The notes beneath the pieces are model-generated. The model worked only from the letters and a program-made list of their open reading frames with translations, ran no database searches and had not been told where the DNA came from. This document shows, one piece after another, positions 30,238 to 38,540 of a DNA stretch of 64,000 bases. The DNA comes from Weizmannia acidilactici (GTDB taxonomy: Bacteria > Bacillota > Bacilli > Bacillales > Bacillaceae_C). Location: NCBI RefSeq assembly GCF_008974185.1, contig NZ_BKZP01000015.1, positions 1 to 64,000 on the forward strand, given 5' to 3'. Each line of letters begins with the position of its first letter. Positions within the stretch are counted from its first letter, which is position 1. Both the position numbers and the translations under genes were made by a program.

Positions 30238-31665
30238 TTGACATTTTTGGAAAAAATTTTAGCCGAAAAAGAGAAAGAAGTGTCCCGCCTGAAAACATCC
30301 GGAGAAAGGTACGTGCCGGCAAACCGGGAAGCCCCTTCCCTGTATGAAACGTTTATGCAGGCGGAAAAAACATGCATCATCGCCGAAATCAAACGGGCTT
30401 CCCCTTCAAAAGGCGATATCAAAACGGTCGTCGATCCGGTTCAGCAGGCACTTGCTTACGAAAAAGCGGGTGCCGGAGCGATTTCTGTATTAACGGACGA
30501 AACCTTTTTTAATGGTACGATCAAAGATTTGAAAGAAGTAAGCGATGCGGTCCGGCTACCGGTCCTTTGCAAAGATTTTATTATTGATGAAATCCAGATC
30601 GACCGGGCAAGAGCAAACGGCGCAAGCGTCATTCTCCTGATTGTTGCGGCACTTAATCCGGAACGCCTGGAACAGCTTTATCGTTACGCGCGCGGCCAGG
30701 GGCTTGAAGTGTTGCTTGAAGTGCATACCGAACAGGAGCTAGGGACGGCGCTCCAAGTGGGTCCGGACATTATCGGCATAAATAACCGCAACTTAAAGAC
30801 GTTTGAAGTGGATCTCGGCGTTGTTGAACGGCTCGCACGGAAAATCGATGATCCGGAAATCCTCATCATCAGCGAAAGCGGCATCCGCACCCGGAAAGAC
30901 GTTGTTCGAGTAGAAAGAGCCGGTGCAAAAGGAATTTTAGTCGGTGAAACGCTCATGCGCTCAGGAGACCTGCTGGCAGCGGTCAAACGGCTCACCGGTG
31001 TGCCGGAAAAACGAAAAGTGAAAATCTGCGGGATTCAAACGCTTGAGGCGGCACAGGCGGCTGTTGCGGCGGGCGCCGATATGGTCGGGTTCGTTTTTGC
31101 CGAAAGCAAACGGAAAATTGAGCCAGATGAGGCGGTGCTGATTGCAAAACAATTGCCGGAAAACGTGGAAAAAGTCGGCGTGTTCGTCAATGAAACCCCT
31201 GAAAGAATGGCGGAGATTGCAGAAAGGACCTGCCTTGATTATCTCCAGCTCCACGGTGATGAAACAACGGAACAAGCGGCCCAAATCCCTTATCCGGTGA
31301 TCAAAGCTTTTCCGGTTCAAACGCTTTCAGATATTGACGCATTAAAAGCTTACCGCTGCGATATTGTGCTCTTGGACAGTCCGGGTGGAAAATATCGCGG
31401 CGGAAGTGGAACAGCTTTTGAATGGGAATTGGCAAAAGATTTATCGAATGAGCGGACGGTCATGCTGGCAGGGGGGCTCTCGCCTGATAACGTTGAAACA
31501 GCGATTCTCACTGTCAGGCCGCATATCGTCGATGTTTCAAGCGGCGTGGAAACAAACGGGAAAAAAGATCCCGAAAAAATCAAAGCTTTTGTGGCAGCAG
31601 CCAAACAAGCTTTTCAAAAATTAGAGGAGCGTGACAGCTATGTTAGCATACAAACAACCCGATAA
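30238..31665 (+). CDS. trpCF: Fused indole-3-glycerol phosphate synthase / phosphoribosylanthranilate isomerase
   Basis: A single uninterrupted 475-residue frame. Residues 1 to about 255 are Trp[13 protein letters not shown], the catalytic [23 protein letters not shown] and SESGIRT are present. Residues from about 258 are TrpF: VKICGIQ with the catalytic cysteine, LQLHGDE, and catalytic Asp in [14 protein letters not shown]. The linker is only a few residues (PEKRK). The two enzymes catalyse steps 4 and 3 of the pathway. In B. subtilis they are separate genes; fusion is familiar in enterobacteria. The start is TTG at 30238, immediately after the trpD stop, with GGGAGG 9 bases upstream; no ATG or GTG fits. 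Confidence 0.93.
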   Translation: MTFLEKILAEKEKEVSRLKTSGERYVPANREAPSLYETFMQAEKTCIIAEIKRASPSKGDIKTVVDPVQQALAYEKAGAGAISVLTDETFFNGTIKDLKEVSDAVRLPVLCKDFIIDEIQIDRARANGASVILLIVAALNPERLEQLYRYARGQGLEVLLEVHTEQELGTALQVGPDIIGINNRNLKTFEVDLGVVERLARKIDDPEILIISESGIRTRKDVVRVERAGAKGILVGETLMRSGDLLAAVKRLTGVPEKRKVKICGIQTLEAAQAAVAAGADMVGFVFAESKRKIEPDEAVLIAKQLPENVEKVGVFVNETPERMAEIAERTCLDYLQLHGDETTEQAAQIPYPVIKAFPVQTLSDIDALKAYRCDIVLLDSPGGKYRGGSGTAFEWELAKDLSNERTVMLAGGLSPDNVETAILTVRPHIVDVSSGVETNGKKDPEKIKAFVAAAKQAFQKLEERDSYVSIQTTR

Positions 31666-32845
31666 AACCGGGCACTTTGGGACATTCGGCGGAAGATTCG
31701 TGCCGGAAACACTGATGCCGGCAGTTCATGAATTGGAGAAGGCCTATCATGAAGCAATAAAAGACCCGGCCTTCCATCAGAAGTTGAATGAATTGTTGAA
31801 GCAATATGTTGGCCGCGAAACCCCGCTTTATTATGCGGAAAACTTAACAAAGCTCGGCGGAGGTCCGAAAATTTTCTTAAAACGCGAAGACTTGAACCAT
31901 ACAGGGGCGCATAAAATCAACAACACAGTCGGGCAGGCACTTCTGACGCTCCGGATGGGGAAAAAGAAAGTCGTTGCCGAAACAGGCGCCGGGCAGCACG
32001 GGGTAGCGACCGCCACCGTTTGCGCGCTGCTTGGACTCGAATGTTTCATTTTTATGGGTGAAGAAGATATCCGACGGCAAAAATTAAATGTCTTCCGGAT
32101 GGAACTGCTGGGAGCAAAGGTTAAAAGTGTTACGCAGGGGAGCGGCACGCTTAAAGACGCGGTCAATGAAGCGCTGCGCTACTGGGTCAGCCATGTAGAA
32201 GACACCCATTATATTATGGGATCGGCAGTCGGACCGCATCCATTCCCGCAAATTGTCCGCGACTTCCAAAGCGTGATCGGGAAAGAAACGAAAAAACAGA
32301 TCGTTGAACAGACCGGCAGACTTCCCGATGCGGTTGTCGCCTGTGTCGGCGGCGGCAGCAACTCGATCGGCATGTTTTATCCGTTTGTCCAGGATGAAAT
32401 GGTAAAATTGTACGGCGTGGAAGCGGGGGGAGCCGGCTTTGAAACCGGGAAACACGCGGCCTCTTTAAGCGATGGCAGGCTCGGCGTTCTGCATGGCATG
32501 AAAACGTATTTGCTTCAAGATGACGACGGGCAGATCCAGGAAGCTTACTCTGTATCCGCTGGGCTCGATTACCCGGGTGTTGGCCCTGAGCATAGCTATT
32601 TAAAAGAAATCGGCCGCGTCACTTATACATCAATTAACGACGAAGAAGCGCTGGAAGCCTTCCAGCTGCTTTCCAAAACGGAAGGCATCATTCCGGCTTT
32701 GGAAAGCGCCCATGCTGTCAGCTTTGCGCTGAAACTGGCCAAAGAAATGGGAAAAGATAACTCCATTGTGATTTGCCTGTCGGGGCGCGGCGATAAAGAT
32801 GTTGAAGCGGTCAGCCGCTTGCTGGGAGGGAAAAAGAATGGGTAA
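31640..32845 (+). CDS. trpB: Tryptophan synthase beta chain
   Basis: A 401-residue PLP enzyme that condenses indole with serine. The PLP lysine is in [14 protein letters not shown], with [12 protein letters not shown] and the phosphate loop [12 protein letters not shown]. The N-terminal [16 protein letters not shown] is typical. ATG 31640 is preferred over the GTG at 31631 because GAGGAG lies about 10 bases before the former and abuts the latter. It overlaps the trpCF 3' end by 26 bases. Confidence 0.95.
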   Translation: MLAYKQPDKTGHFGTFGGRFVPETLMPAVHELEKAYHEAIKDPAFHQKLNELLKQYVGRETPLYYAENLTKLGGGPKIFLKREDLNHTGAHKINNTVGQALLTLRMGKKKVVAETGAGQHGVATATVCALLGLECFIFMGEEDIRRQKLNVFRMELLGAKVKSVTQGSGTLKDAVNEALRYWVSHVEDTHYIMGSAVGPHPFPQIVRDFQSVIGKETKKQIVEQTGRLPDAVVACVGGGSNSIGMFYPFVQDEMVKLYGVEAGGAGFETGKHAASLSDGRLGVLHGMKTYLLQDDDGQIQEAYSVSAGLDYPGVGPEHSYLKEIGRVTYTSINDEEALEAFQLLSKTEGIIPALESAHAVSFALKLAKEMGKDNSIVICLSGRGDKDVEAVSRLLGGKKNG

Positions 32846-33629
32846 ACAAAAATTGGAAGCGGCATTTGCAGATGTTTTAGCCCGTAATGAAAAAGCGTTT
32901 GTCCCTTATATTATGGCCGGGGACGGCGGTTTAGCGGAGACCGAAAAAAAGCTGCGGTTTTTAGAAAGCTGCGGCGCAACGGCGATTGAGCTCGGTATCC
33001 CGTTTTCCGACCCGGTCGCAGACGGCCCGACAATCCAGGCTGCCGGCCTCCGCGCGTTTAAACAAGGCACAACGGTCAAAAAAGTGCTGGACCACTTAAA
33101 AGCCCATCCGAGGCAGGTTCCGATTATTTTGATGACTTATTTTAACCCGATTTTTGCGTTCGGGATGGAAAAATTTGCAGATTCCTGCGTAGAAGCGGGC
33201 GTTGCCGGTCTGATCATTCCTGATTTGCCGCTTGAAGAAGAAGAGATCATTGCAGGGGAACTGAAAAAGCGTGGCCTTGCGCTGATCCGGCTTGCCGCGA
33301 TTACAAGCCCGAAAGATCGGCTGAAAGAAATTGCCGCTCGTTCAGAAGGCTTCCTCTACGCAGTCACGGTCACCGGCACTACCGGCAGCCGCACGAGTTT
33401 CCACGACAATATCGAGGCTTATTTGGCTTACTTATCGGAAATCAGCCCGGTACCGGTGCTTGCCGGCTTCGGCGTTTCCAAACCGGAACATGTCCGCCAT
33501 CTAACAAATTACTGTGCCGGCGTCGTTGCAGGCAGCAAAATTATCGAGCTTTTCAGGCAGGACGATACTGAAGCAATCCGAGAACTGATTGCAAGCGCTA
33601 AACAAACAATGGCTGATCAGAAGCTGTGA
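32838..33629 (+). CDS. trpA: Tryptophan synthase alpha chain
   Basis: A 263-residue TIM barrel cleaving indole-3-glycerol phosphate. Catalytic Glu is in [20 protein letters not shown] and the Asp in [11 protein letters not shown]; the phosphate loop is [12 protein letters not shown] 32838 follows GGGAGGG by 7 bases and overlaps trpB by 8 bases. It is the last gene of the operon; no aro, his or tyr genes follow as they do in B. subtilis. Confidence 0.95.
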   Translation: MGKQKLEAAFADVLARNEKAFVPYIMAGDGGLAETEKKLRFLESCGATAIELGIPFSDPVADGPTIQAAGLRAFKQGTTVKKVLDHLKAHPRQVPIILMTYFNPIFAFGMEKFADSCVEAGVAGLIIPDLPLEEEEIIAGELKKRGLALIRLAAITSPKDRLKEIAARSEGFLYAVTVTGTTGSRTSFHDNIEAYLAYLSEISPVPVLAGFGVSKPEHVRHLTNYCAGVVAGSKIIELFRQDDTEAIRELIASAKQTMADQKL

Positions 33630-33644
33630 CATTTTCCCACAGTT

Positions 33645-33792
33645 TTATACACATGAAAAACATAGGAAATTCAGGCTAATTTTAAGTTATAAACAATATC
33701 CACAATTCATACACAAAAAATGTGCACAATTTTATGCACAGACCACTGCTTTTGAAAATAGGGAAATTTAGGCATTATACACAATATCCACA
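33645..33792 (+). other. Cluster of six DnaA-box-like 9-mers
   Basis: All are on the same strand: TTATACACA (33645-33653), ATATCCACA (33696-33704), TCATACACA (33707-33715), TTATGCACA (33732-33740), TTATACACA (33775-33783) and ATATCCACA (33784-33792). Three match TTATNCACA exactly and three differ at one position. The stretch lies between the trpA stop and its likely terminator and codes for nothing. A DnaA-titrating or regulatory cluster is inferred. Confidence 0.55.
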
Positions 33793-33829
33793 AAAAGCGG
33801 GAGCCGGTCTCAGCCGGGCACCCGCTTTT
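33793..33829 (+). terminator. terminator downstream of trpA
   Basis: A perfect 9-bp stem, AAAAGCGGG with CCCGCTTTT, closes a GC-rich loop with its own CCGG pairing. It probably ends the trp transcript, and yfhD from the other strand. Confidence 0.7.
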
Positions 33830-33835
33830 GCTCCG

Positions 33836-34018
33836 TCAACTTCTGTTTTTTGCCCTTTTTTTCGCCGCTTCCGAACGGGCTTGCGCCTCTAAATCGTCCT
33901 GGTCGGCAAGTTCACGTGAAAATTCAATATCCTTCCCGTCGCTTTTCATGTTTTTCGGTACTTGCGGCAGTGTTGCTTTGTTTTTATCGCGCGTTTTCTG
34001 CTTATGCCCGCGGCCCAT
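33836..34018 (-). CDS. yfhD: YfhD family small protein
   Basis: A 60-residue, highly charged protein: MGRGHKQKTRDKNKATLPQ, then SDGKDIEFSRELADQDDLEA and a basic tail. This is the YfhD family pattern; its function is unknown. I start at 34018 because GAAAGGGG lies 8 bases upstream and homologues begin MGR; the longer in-frame version adds 15 unrelated residues. It is the first of the yfh cluster shared with B. subtilis. Confidence 0.82.
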   Translation of the reverse strand: MGRGHKQKTRDKNKATLPQVPKNMKSDGKDIEFSRELADQDDLEAQARSEAAKKRAKNRS

Positions 34019-34098
34019 GCTGAAAACCCCTTTCAAGCATTTTGCGGAAGGCCCCGCAAGCATACTTTTTGCCCAAAAGGTTTTTCTTAAACAGGTAA

Positions 34099-34221
34099 TT
34101 ATTTGCGCCCCTTGTCCATATACCCTCCGGCACGGTCCGCTTTTTTAAATTCTCTCTGATAGGTTACTTCCTGCATGCTTCTTAGCGTGCTTTTTGTTTG
34201 GACTTTTTTGTCTTTCGGCAA
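34099..34221 (-). CDS. yfhE: YfhE family small protein
   Basis: A 40-residue peptide starting with TTG: AGGAGG lies 9 bases upstream. The sequence STLRSMQEVTYQREFKKADR followed by AGGYM matches the YfhE family (conserved S-x-QEV-YQREFK-ADRAG). Function unknown. It is easily missed because of its size and start codon. It sits between yfhD and recX as in B. subtilis. Confidence 0.78.
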   Translation of the reverse strand: MPKDKKVQTKSTLRSMQEVTYQREFKKADRAGGYMDKGRK

Positions 34222-34313
34222 CTGCAAAAACCTCCTTTTTTCATTTAGTGTTCCCCGATTTAACGCTTCCTACACTTTGAATGGTAAAATAAAGAGACGA
34301 GGGAGGTATTGGT

Positions 34314-35105
34314 GTGCCGGTCATTACAAAAATTTCTGTTCAAAAAAACAATAAAGAACGTTACAATATTTTTCTGGACGGCCAGTACCGTTTCAGTGTT
34401 GATGAGGAAGTGCTGGCGCGGTTCCGACTTTTAAAGGGGAAAGAACTGAACGAACTCGATATCGAATCCATTCTGGCCCAGGATGAAGTCCGAAAAGGGG
34501 TCAACACTGCAATCCAGTTTTTGTCATACCGGATGCGGTCTGAAAAAGAAGTTCGCGATGATCTCAAGAAAAAGGATTTTGCACCTGAAGTCATTCAGGA
34601 AGTGATTTTAAAGCTTTATGAAATGCAGTACTTGGATGATGCGGAATTTGCCGCTAGTTATGTGCGCACACAAATGAATACGACGTATAAAGGCCCGGTT
34701 GTAATTGAAATGGAACTGCGGCAAAAAGGTATTGCGCCAGACCTTATTGAAAAAGCGCTTGAGGAATTTCATACGGAGAAACAAGTGAAGCAAGCCTATG
34801 CTTATGCGGAAAAACTGGCCAGGCAGCACGCCAGGCTTTCGGAGAAACTTTTAAAACAAAAAGTGGCGCAGGGGCTGGCAGGAAAAGGGTACCCGCCTGA
34901 TATAATTGCATTGGCGATGGAAAGGCTCCATCTTGAGAAGGGGGAAAAAGAAGAGTGGGAAGCGCTTTTGGTGCAGGCGGAAAAAGCAAAGCGCAAATAC
35001 CGGAATTTGTCAGGATATGAATACGGACAGAAAATAAAGCAGTTTTTATATCGGAGAGGGTTTCCGCTCGATATGATTGAACGTTATTTGCGGGAGCAGG
35101 AATAG
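34314..35105 (+). CDS. recX: Regulatory protein RecX
   Basis: A 263-residue protein made of three-helix RecX repeats: FLSYRMRSEKEVRDDLKKK, EMQYLDDAEFAASYVRTQ and a third repeat near KLLKQKVAQGLAGKGYP. RecX modulates RecA filaments in recombination and repair. The N-terminus MPVITKISVQKNNKERYN matches Bacillus RecX. GTG at 34314 has GGGAGG 7 bases upstream. yfhH follows 13 bases after its stop. Confidence 0.93.
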   Translation: MPVITKISVQKNNKERYNIFLDGQYRFSVDEEVLARFRLLKGKELNELDIESILAQDEVRKGVNTAIQFLSYRMRSEKEVRDDLKKKDFAPEVIQEVILKLYEMQYLDDAEFAASYVRTQMNTTYKGPVVIEMELRQKGIAPDLIEKALEEFHTEKQVKQAYAYAEKLARQHARLSEKLLKQKVAQGLAGKGYPPDIIALAMERLHLEKGEKEEWEALLVQAEKAKRKYRNLSGYEYGQKIKQFLYRRGFPLDMIERYLREQE

Positions 35106-35118
35106 GGGGATGGAACAA

Positions 35119-35436
35119 ATGGAAAAAAGGTACAGCGAAATGAGCGAGTATGAACTGAAGCAGGAAATTGCACAATTGACGGAGAAAGCGCGGAAAGCGG
35201 AGCAGCTTGGCATCGTTAATGAATTTGCCGTTCTGGAGCGGAAAATTGCAATGGCCAGGTCTTATTTGCTCGATCCGGCTTCTTTTAAAAAAGGGGAAAT
35301 TTACGAGATCGAAGGGGATCCTGGCGCTTATTTTAAAATCGACTACATTGAAGGCGTATTTGCCTGGGGTTACCGGATCAGCGGCGGTAAACCGATCGAA
35401 GCCCTGCCGATCTCGATGCTGAAAGAAGTGAAATGA
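35119..35436 (+). CDS. yfhH: YfhH family protein (DUF1811)
   Basis: A 105-residue protein beginning MEKRYSEMSEYELKQEIAQL, with ARKAEQLGIVNEFAVLERKI in a helical N-terminal half and a small beta-rich C-terminal half (GVFAWGYRISGG). It is clearly the YfhH family found next to recX; function unknown. I start at 35119, with GGGGGA 8 bases upstream. It probably forms a transcript with recX. Confidence 0.85.
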   Translation: MEKRYSEMSEYELKQEIAQLTEKARKAEQLGIVNEFAVLERKIAMARSYLLDPASFKKGEIYEIEGDPGAYFKIDYIEGVFAWGYRISGGKPIEALPISMLKEVK

Positions 35437-35675
35437 GGTTTTAAGGAGTGGATGTAGGAAAGCGGGACGGCAGGAATAAGCATGGCGGGCGCTAAAGGAC
35501 AAAATGAGGCGGAATTGATGCCGGAAGGACAAAACGAGTTGAACCGGCCTGAGAAATGTCTTTTATAAGGGCCTTAAGACAGTTTGAAAGTTTTAACATG
35601 AGCGAATTGGTCTTTTCGAGACCCTAATAAAAAATGAAAACTCCCAATCGGATCAGCAGCAGAACAGGGGTTGCC

Positions 35676-35699
35676 AAAAGCAATGATCCCTGCTTTTTA
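35676..35699 (-). terminator. terminator after sspK
   Basis: AAAAGCA and TGCTTTT pair around ATGATCCC. It lies 16 bases after the sspK stop and could also stop plus-strand transcripts. The rest of 35437-35675 holds short inverted repeats (for example GGTCT/AGACC at about 35611-35625) but no gene I can support. Confidence 0.55.
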
Positions 35700-35714
35700 A
35701 CAGCCCTTTTTGCC

Positions 35715-35870
35715 CTACTGCCCCCGGTGGCTTGAAGCGTGCATGCGTTCCTGCGGATGGGTGTTGGTTGTGCCGTCCGCGCGCTTTGAAGCATATTCAG
35801 CTTTTGCGCGCGGCTCACCTTCAAATTTATTGTCACGATGAAACGGGAATCCTTTTTCTTTATTGCGCAT
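35715..35870 (-). CDS. sspK: Small acid-soluble spore protein K
   Basis: A 51-residue protein, [10 protein letters not shown] followed by [20 protein letters not shown] and TNTHPQERM, matching SspK throughout. It is a minor spore protein made in the forespore, expected under sigma-G. AGGAGG lies 8 bases upstream of the ATG. The longer overlapping frames on both strands here are not coding. Presence confirms a spore former. Confidence 0.9.
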   Translation of the reverse strand: MRNKEKGFPFHRDNKFEGEPRAKAEYASKRADGTTNTHPQERMHASSHRGQ

Positions 35871-35885
35871 GTTACAGCCCTCCTA

Positions 35886-35928
35886 TAATAATAACCGGTA
35901 CGGGAAAAGCCCCCGCACCGGTTATTAT
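35886..35928. repeat. Long inverted repeat between yfhP and sspK
   Basis: ATAACCGGT plus CGGG on one side pairs with CCCG plus ACCGGTTAT on the other (about 17 bp, one bulge) around a short AAAAGC loop. It has no T-run, ends just before the sspK ribosome binding site, and may be a processing or anti-read-through hairpin. Confidence 0.5.
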
Positions 35929-35957
35929 GCGTATTTTGCAACATAAGGAAACGCACC

Positions 35958-36938
35958 TTATCTTGGCACGACATCAAGTTTTTTCTTCAATTTATCCTTA
36001 TTGAAAATCCAGCCGGTATAGGAACCGGTAATTTCCAGATCCTGATTGAGCTTGACAACGGCAACGAACGGATAATGGCCGTTTGTCCGGTAACGCAGGT
36101 CGGTAAAACGGACCTGGTAGCCGCCCTCATACTCTTTTACCTGCCAGCTGTAAACAGGGGAAAAACTCAGGAAAGACGATAAGTTTTTATCCTGTTTTGC
36201 CGCCTGCAAAATGTCATTTTCCGGTACAGGCAGCCGTTTGAATTTATCCAGCACGGTAATATCTGATTTATATGCTTTTGCAACATAATAAGCATCTTTC
36301 GTTTTCACCGCAATTTTCCACTGGTTAAAACGGATTGTTGGTGAAATAATGATATTTTCCGCGTCCGGGATAATGGCCAAAACGGCTTTTTTTACATCGT
36401 GACGGGCCAGGAATTTGGCGATATAATATAGGAATATAATAAAATACATGGCCAGAAAAGTTGCGCCCGGCTGTGCCCCAAGCGCCCAAGCGACCAAGCC
36501 GATGACATGGATTGTGAAAATGAAAGGGTCAAACGTATTGATCACACCAAGAGCAACCCATTTATAAGTAAACGGGCGGAGTGCCTGCGTTCCGTACGCG
36601 TTGAAAATATCAACGAAAACGTGCAGGAAAACGGCTAAAAACGACCACAACCACAAATGGAGCGCGTCAGTTCCCGGGAAGAAGATGCTGAGTACAGCCG
36701 TAATGGCGAGCGGCCACAGCAAAACGGCGGGAACGGAGTGGGTAACGCCGCGGTGGTTGCGGATGTAAACCGCATTATTTTTAAACTTCAATACCGTATC
36801 AATATCCGGTGCCTGTGAACCTAAAACCGTGGCAATAAGTACGCTGTGAAAATGAACCGCATCTTGTGCAACTACAGGGTCTAATGTTGCCAAACCACCG
36901 AGTGCAAATCCCATTACAACATGGGTTCCTGTATCCAA
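35958..36938 (-). CDS. yfhP: YfhP family membrane-bound metal-dependent hydrolase
   Basis: A 326-residue protein of the YdjM/LexA-binding membrane hydrolase type. The N-terminal half has about five membrane segments and the family His/Asp residues: DTGTHVVMG, QAPDIDTVLKF and IRNHRGVTHSVP. The C-terminal half (about 190-326) is soluble. The TTG at 36938 is the start, with GGAGG 7 bases upstream. In B. subtilis YfhP is a negative regulator in the same neighbourhood (family knowledge). It is divergent from mutY. Confidence 0.87.
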   Translation of the reverse strand: MDTGTHVVMGFALGGLATLDPVVAQDAVHFHSVLIATVLGSQAPDIDTVLKFKNNAVYIRNHRGVTHSVPAVLLWPLAITAVLSIFFPGTDALHLWLWSFLAVFLHVFVDIFNAYGTQALRPFTYKWVALGVINTFDPFIFTIHVIGLVAWALGAQPGATFLAMYFIIFLYYIAKFLARHDVKKAVLAIIPDAENIIISPTIRFNQWKIAVKTKDAYYVAKAYKSDITVLDKFKRLPVPENDILQAAKQDKNLSSFLSFSPVYSWQVKEYEGGYQVRFTDLRYRTNGHYPFVAVVKLNQDLEITGSYTGWIFNKDKLKKKLDVVPR

Positions 36939-37118
36939 TCTTATTCCTCCTAAAAGTGGTTCTGGTCCTGTTGTAAAGCGCTAATTTCTTTCATTATGCC
37001 TTCATCATATGGTAAATTAAAAAGAATTGCAACAGTTATGAGTAATACAATACAGTATTTTCTCGTTTATATTTTTCCCATCAAAAAGCGGATGTAACAA
37101 TCATTTGGAGGATGTAAA

Positions 37119-38216
37119 GTGGAGAAAAATTTACCAATCGATTTTACAGGTTTTGATATACATGCCTTTCAAAAGGATTTAATTTCCTGGTTTGAAAGGG
37201 AAATGCGGGATCTTCCATGGCGGCGCGACAGTGATCCTTATAAAATTTGGGTGTCGGAAATCATGCTGCAGCAAACAAGGGTGGATACTGTCATCCCTTA
37301 TTTTCAGCGTTTTATGGAAAAATTTCCGACGCTAGAAGCGCTGGCGGATGCGGATGAAGATGAAGTGTTAAAAGAATGGGAAGGGCTTGGCTACTATTCA
37401 CGTGTCCGAAACCTGCACACTGCCGTGAAAGAGGTACAGGAAAAATACGGCGGTACTGTGCCAAAAACGCCTAAAGAAGTGGCAAAGCTGAAAGGGGTGG
37501 GGCCTTATACTGCCGGCGCGATTTTAAGTATTGCGTACGGCCAGCCGGAACCGGCAGTGGATGGCAATGTCATGCGGGTGCTTTCAAGAATTTTATCCGT
37601 ATGGGAAGACATAGCCAAGCCTTCATCACGGAAAATTTTTGAAGATGCCGTACGAAAACTGATTTCACATGAAAACCCGTCTTTTTTTAACCAGGCGTTA
37701 ATGGAGCTGGGGGCGCTTGTTTGCACGTCAAAATCACCGTCATGTCTGCTTTGCCCCGTCCGCGACCATTGCCGGGCATTTGCTGAAGGAACAACAGAAG
37801 TGCTCCCTGTTAAATCAAAAGGAAAAAAACAAAAACAGATCCAGCTGGCTGCAGCGGTACTGGAGGATGGAGACGGCCGTATTGTGATTCATAAACGGCC
37901 GGGTAAAGGTCTGCTTGCAAACATGTGGGAATTTGTCCAAACGGAAGAAAGCTCCTTCTTGCCGGCAAGGCAGGTGCTGAAAGATTATCTTTCTGAGGAA
38001 TTCGGAATAGAAGCTGAGCTTGAAACGGATTATTTTACAGAAATCCGCCATGTATTTACCCACTTAATTTGGGATATTCGTGTTTACCGCGGAAAGATAA
38101 AAAACCGGGTAGAGGGAACGGATGAGTTGAAATGCGTACCGGCGTGGGAAATTGAAAAGTACGCATTCCCGGTCTCACATCAAAAAATTTGGAAAGCTTA
38201 CCGGGCGTTAAAATAA
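37119..38216 (+). CDS. mutY: A/G-specific adenine DNA glycosylase
   Basis: A 365-residue MutY that removes adenine mispaired with 8-oxoguanine. It shows [20 protein letters not shown] with QQTRV (catalytic Glu in the E-I-M-L-Q-Q helix), the helix-hairpin-helix [12 protein letters not shown], and catalytic Asp in [11 protein letters not shown]. The [4Fe-4S] cysteines follow the spacing C-x6-C-x2-C-x5-C in [17 protein letters not shown]. The C-terminal NUDIX-like domain reads 8-oxoG. GTG at 37119 has GGAGG 7 bases upstream. Confidence 0.95.
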   Translation: MEKNLPIDFTGFDIHAFQKDLISWFEREMRDLPWRRDSDPYKIWVSEIMLQQTRVDTVIPYFQRFMEKFPTLEALADADEDEVLKEWEGLGYYSRVRNLHTAVKEVQEKYGGTVPKTPKEVAKLKGVGPYTAGAILSIAYGQPEPAVDGNVMRVLSRILSVWEDIAKPSSRKIFEDAVRKLISHENPSFFNQALMELGALVCTSKSPSCLLCPVRDHCRAFAEGTTEVLPVKSKGKKQKQIQLAAAVLEDGDGRIVIHKRPGKGLLANMWEFVQTEESSFLPARQVLKDYLSEEFGIEAELETDYFTEIRHVFTHLIWDIRVYRGKIKNRVEGTDELKCVPAWEIEKYAFPVSHQKIWKAYRALK

Positions 38217-38482
38217 CGCGGGATGGTCGAAAAAGGTTAGTCAGCGTGATGTAGAATAAATGTTGGAAAATTGGCATGCCATAAAACTGCTCAAATAGTG
38301 TACATTCATAACTTACCAATGAAGCAAAATACAATAGAACAAAAAATCAGTTATTTTTCGAAATTCAGCTTGGAAAACCTGCCTACGAAAGCCATTCATT
38401 AGGTTTTCGCCACGGATTCAGGAAAATATAAGGATGAGGGTTAATTTAAGTGTTTCCATTTATTCATATTTGTTTTCATACA

Positions 38483-38530
38483 AAAAAGGGGTTGCCTATA
38501 ACCGTCTTACAGGCTATGGGCAACCTCTTT
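38483..38530. terminator. terminator downstream of gltD (minus)
   Basis: GGGGTTGCC pairs with GGCAACCTC across a 22-base loop; on the minus strand CCCC is followed by six T's. The interval 38217-38482 otherwise holds only a weak AAAACCT/AGGTTTT inverted repeat (38374-38407), possibly the mutY terminator. Confidence 0.65.
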
Positions 38531-38540
38531 AATTTTAATG

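Noticed and set aside
34744..35532. 262-codon frame antisense to recX and yfhH
   Set aside because: It spans two well-supported genes and reads as low-complexity Phe/Pro-rich sequence.
35482..35568. 28-codon frame with a repeated G-Q-N-E motif after yfhH
   Set aside because: Short, with a weak ribosome binding site and no known relative; it could be a small repeat, but I cannot support a gene.
35624..35977. 117-codon minus-strand frame over sspK
   Set aside because: The sspK frame in this interval has a ribosome binding site and a full family match; this one does not.
36968..36985. cre-like TGTAAAGCGCTAATTTC between yfhP and mutY
   Set aside because: The half-sites are out of register with the consensus by one base.
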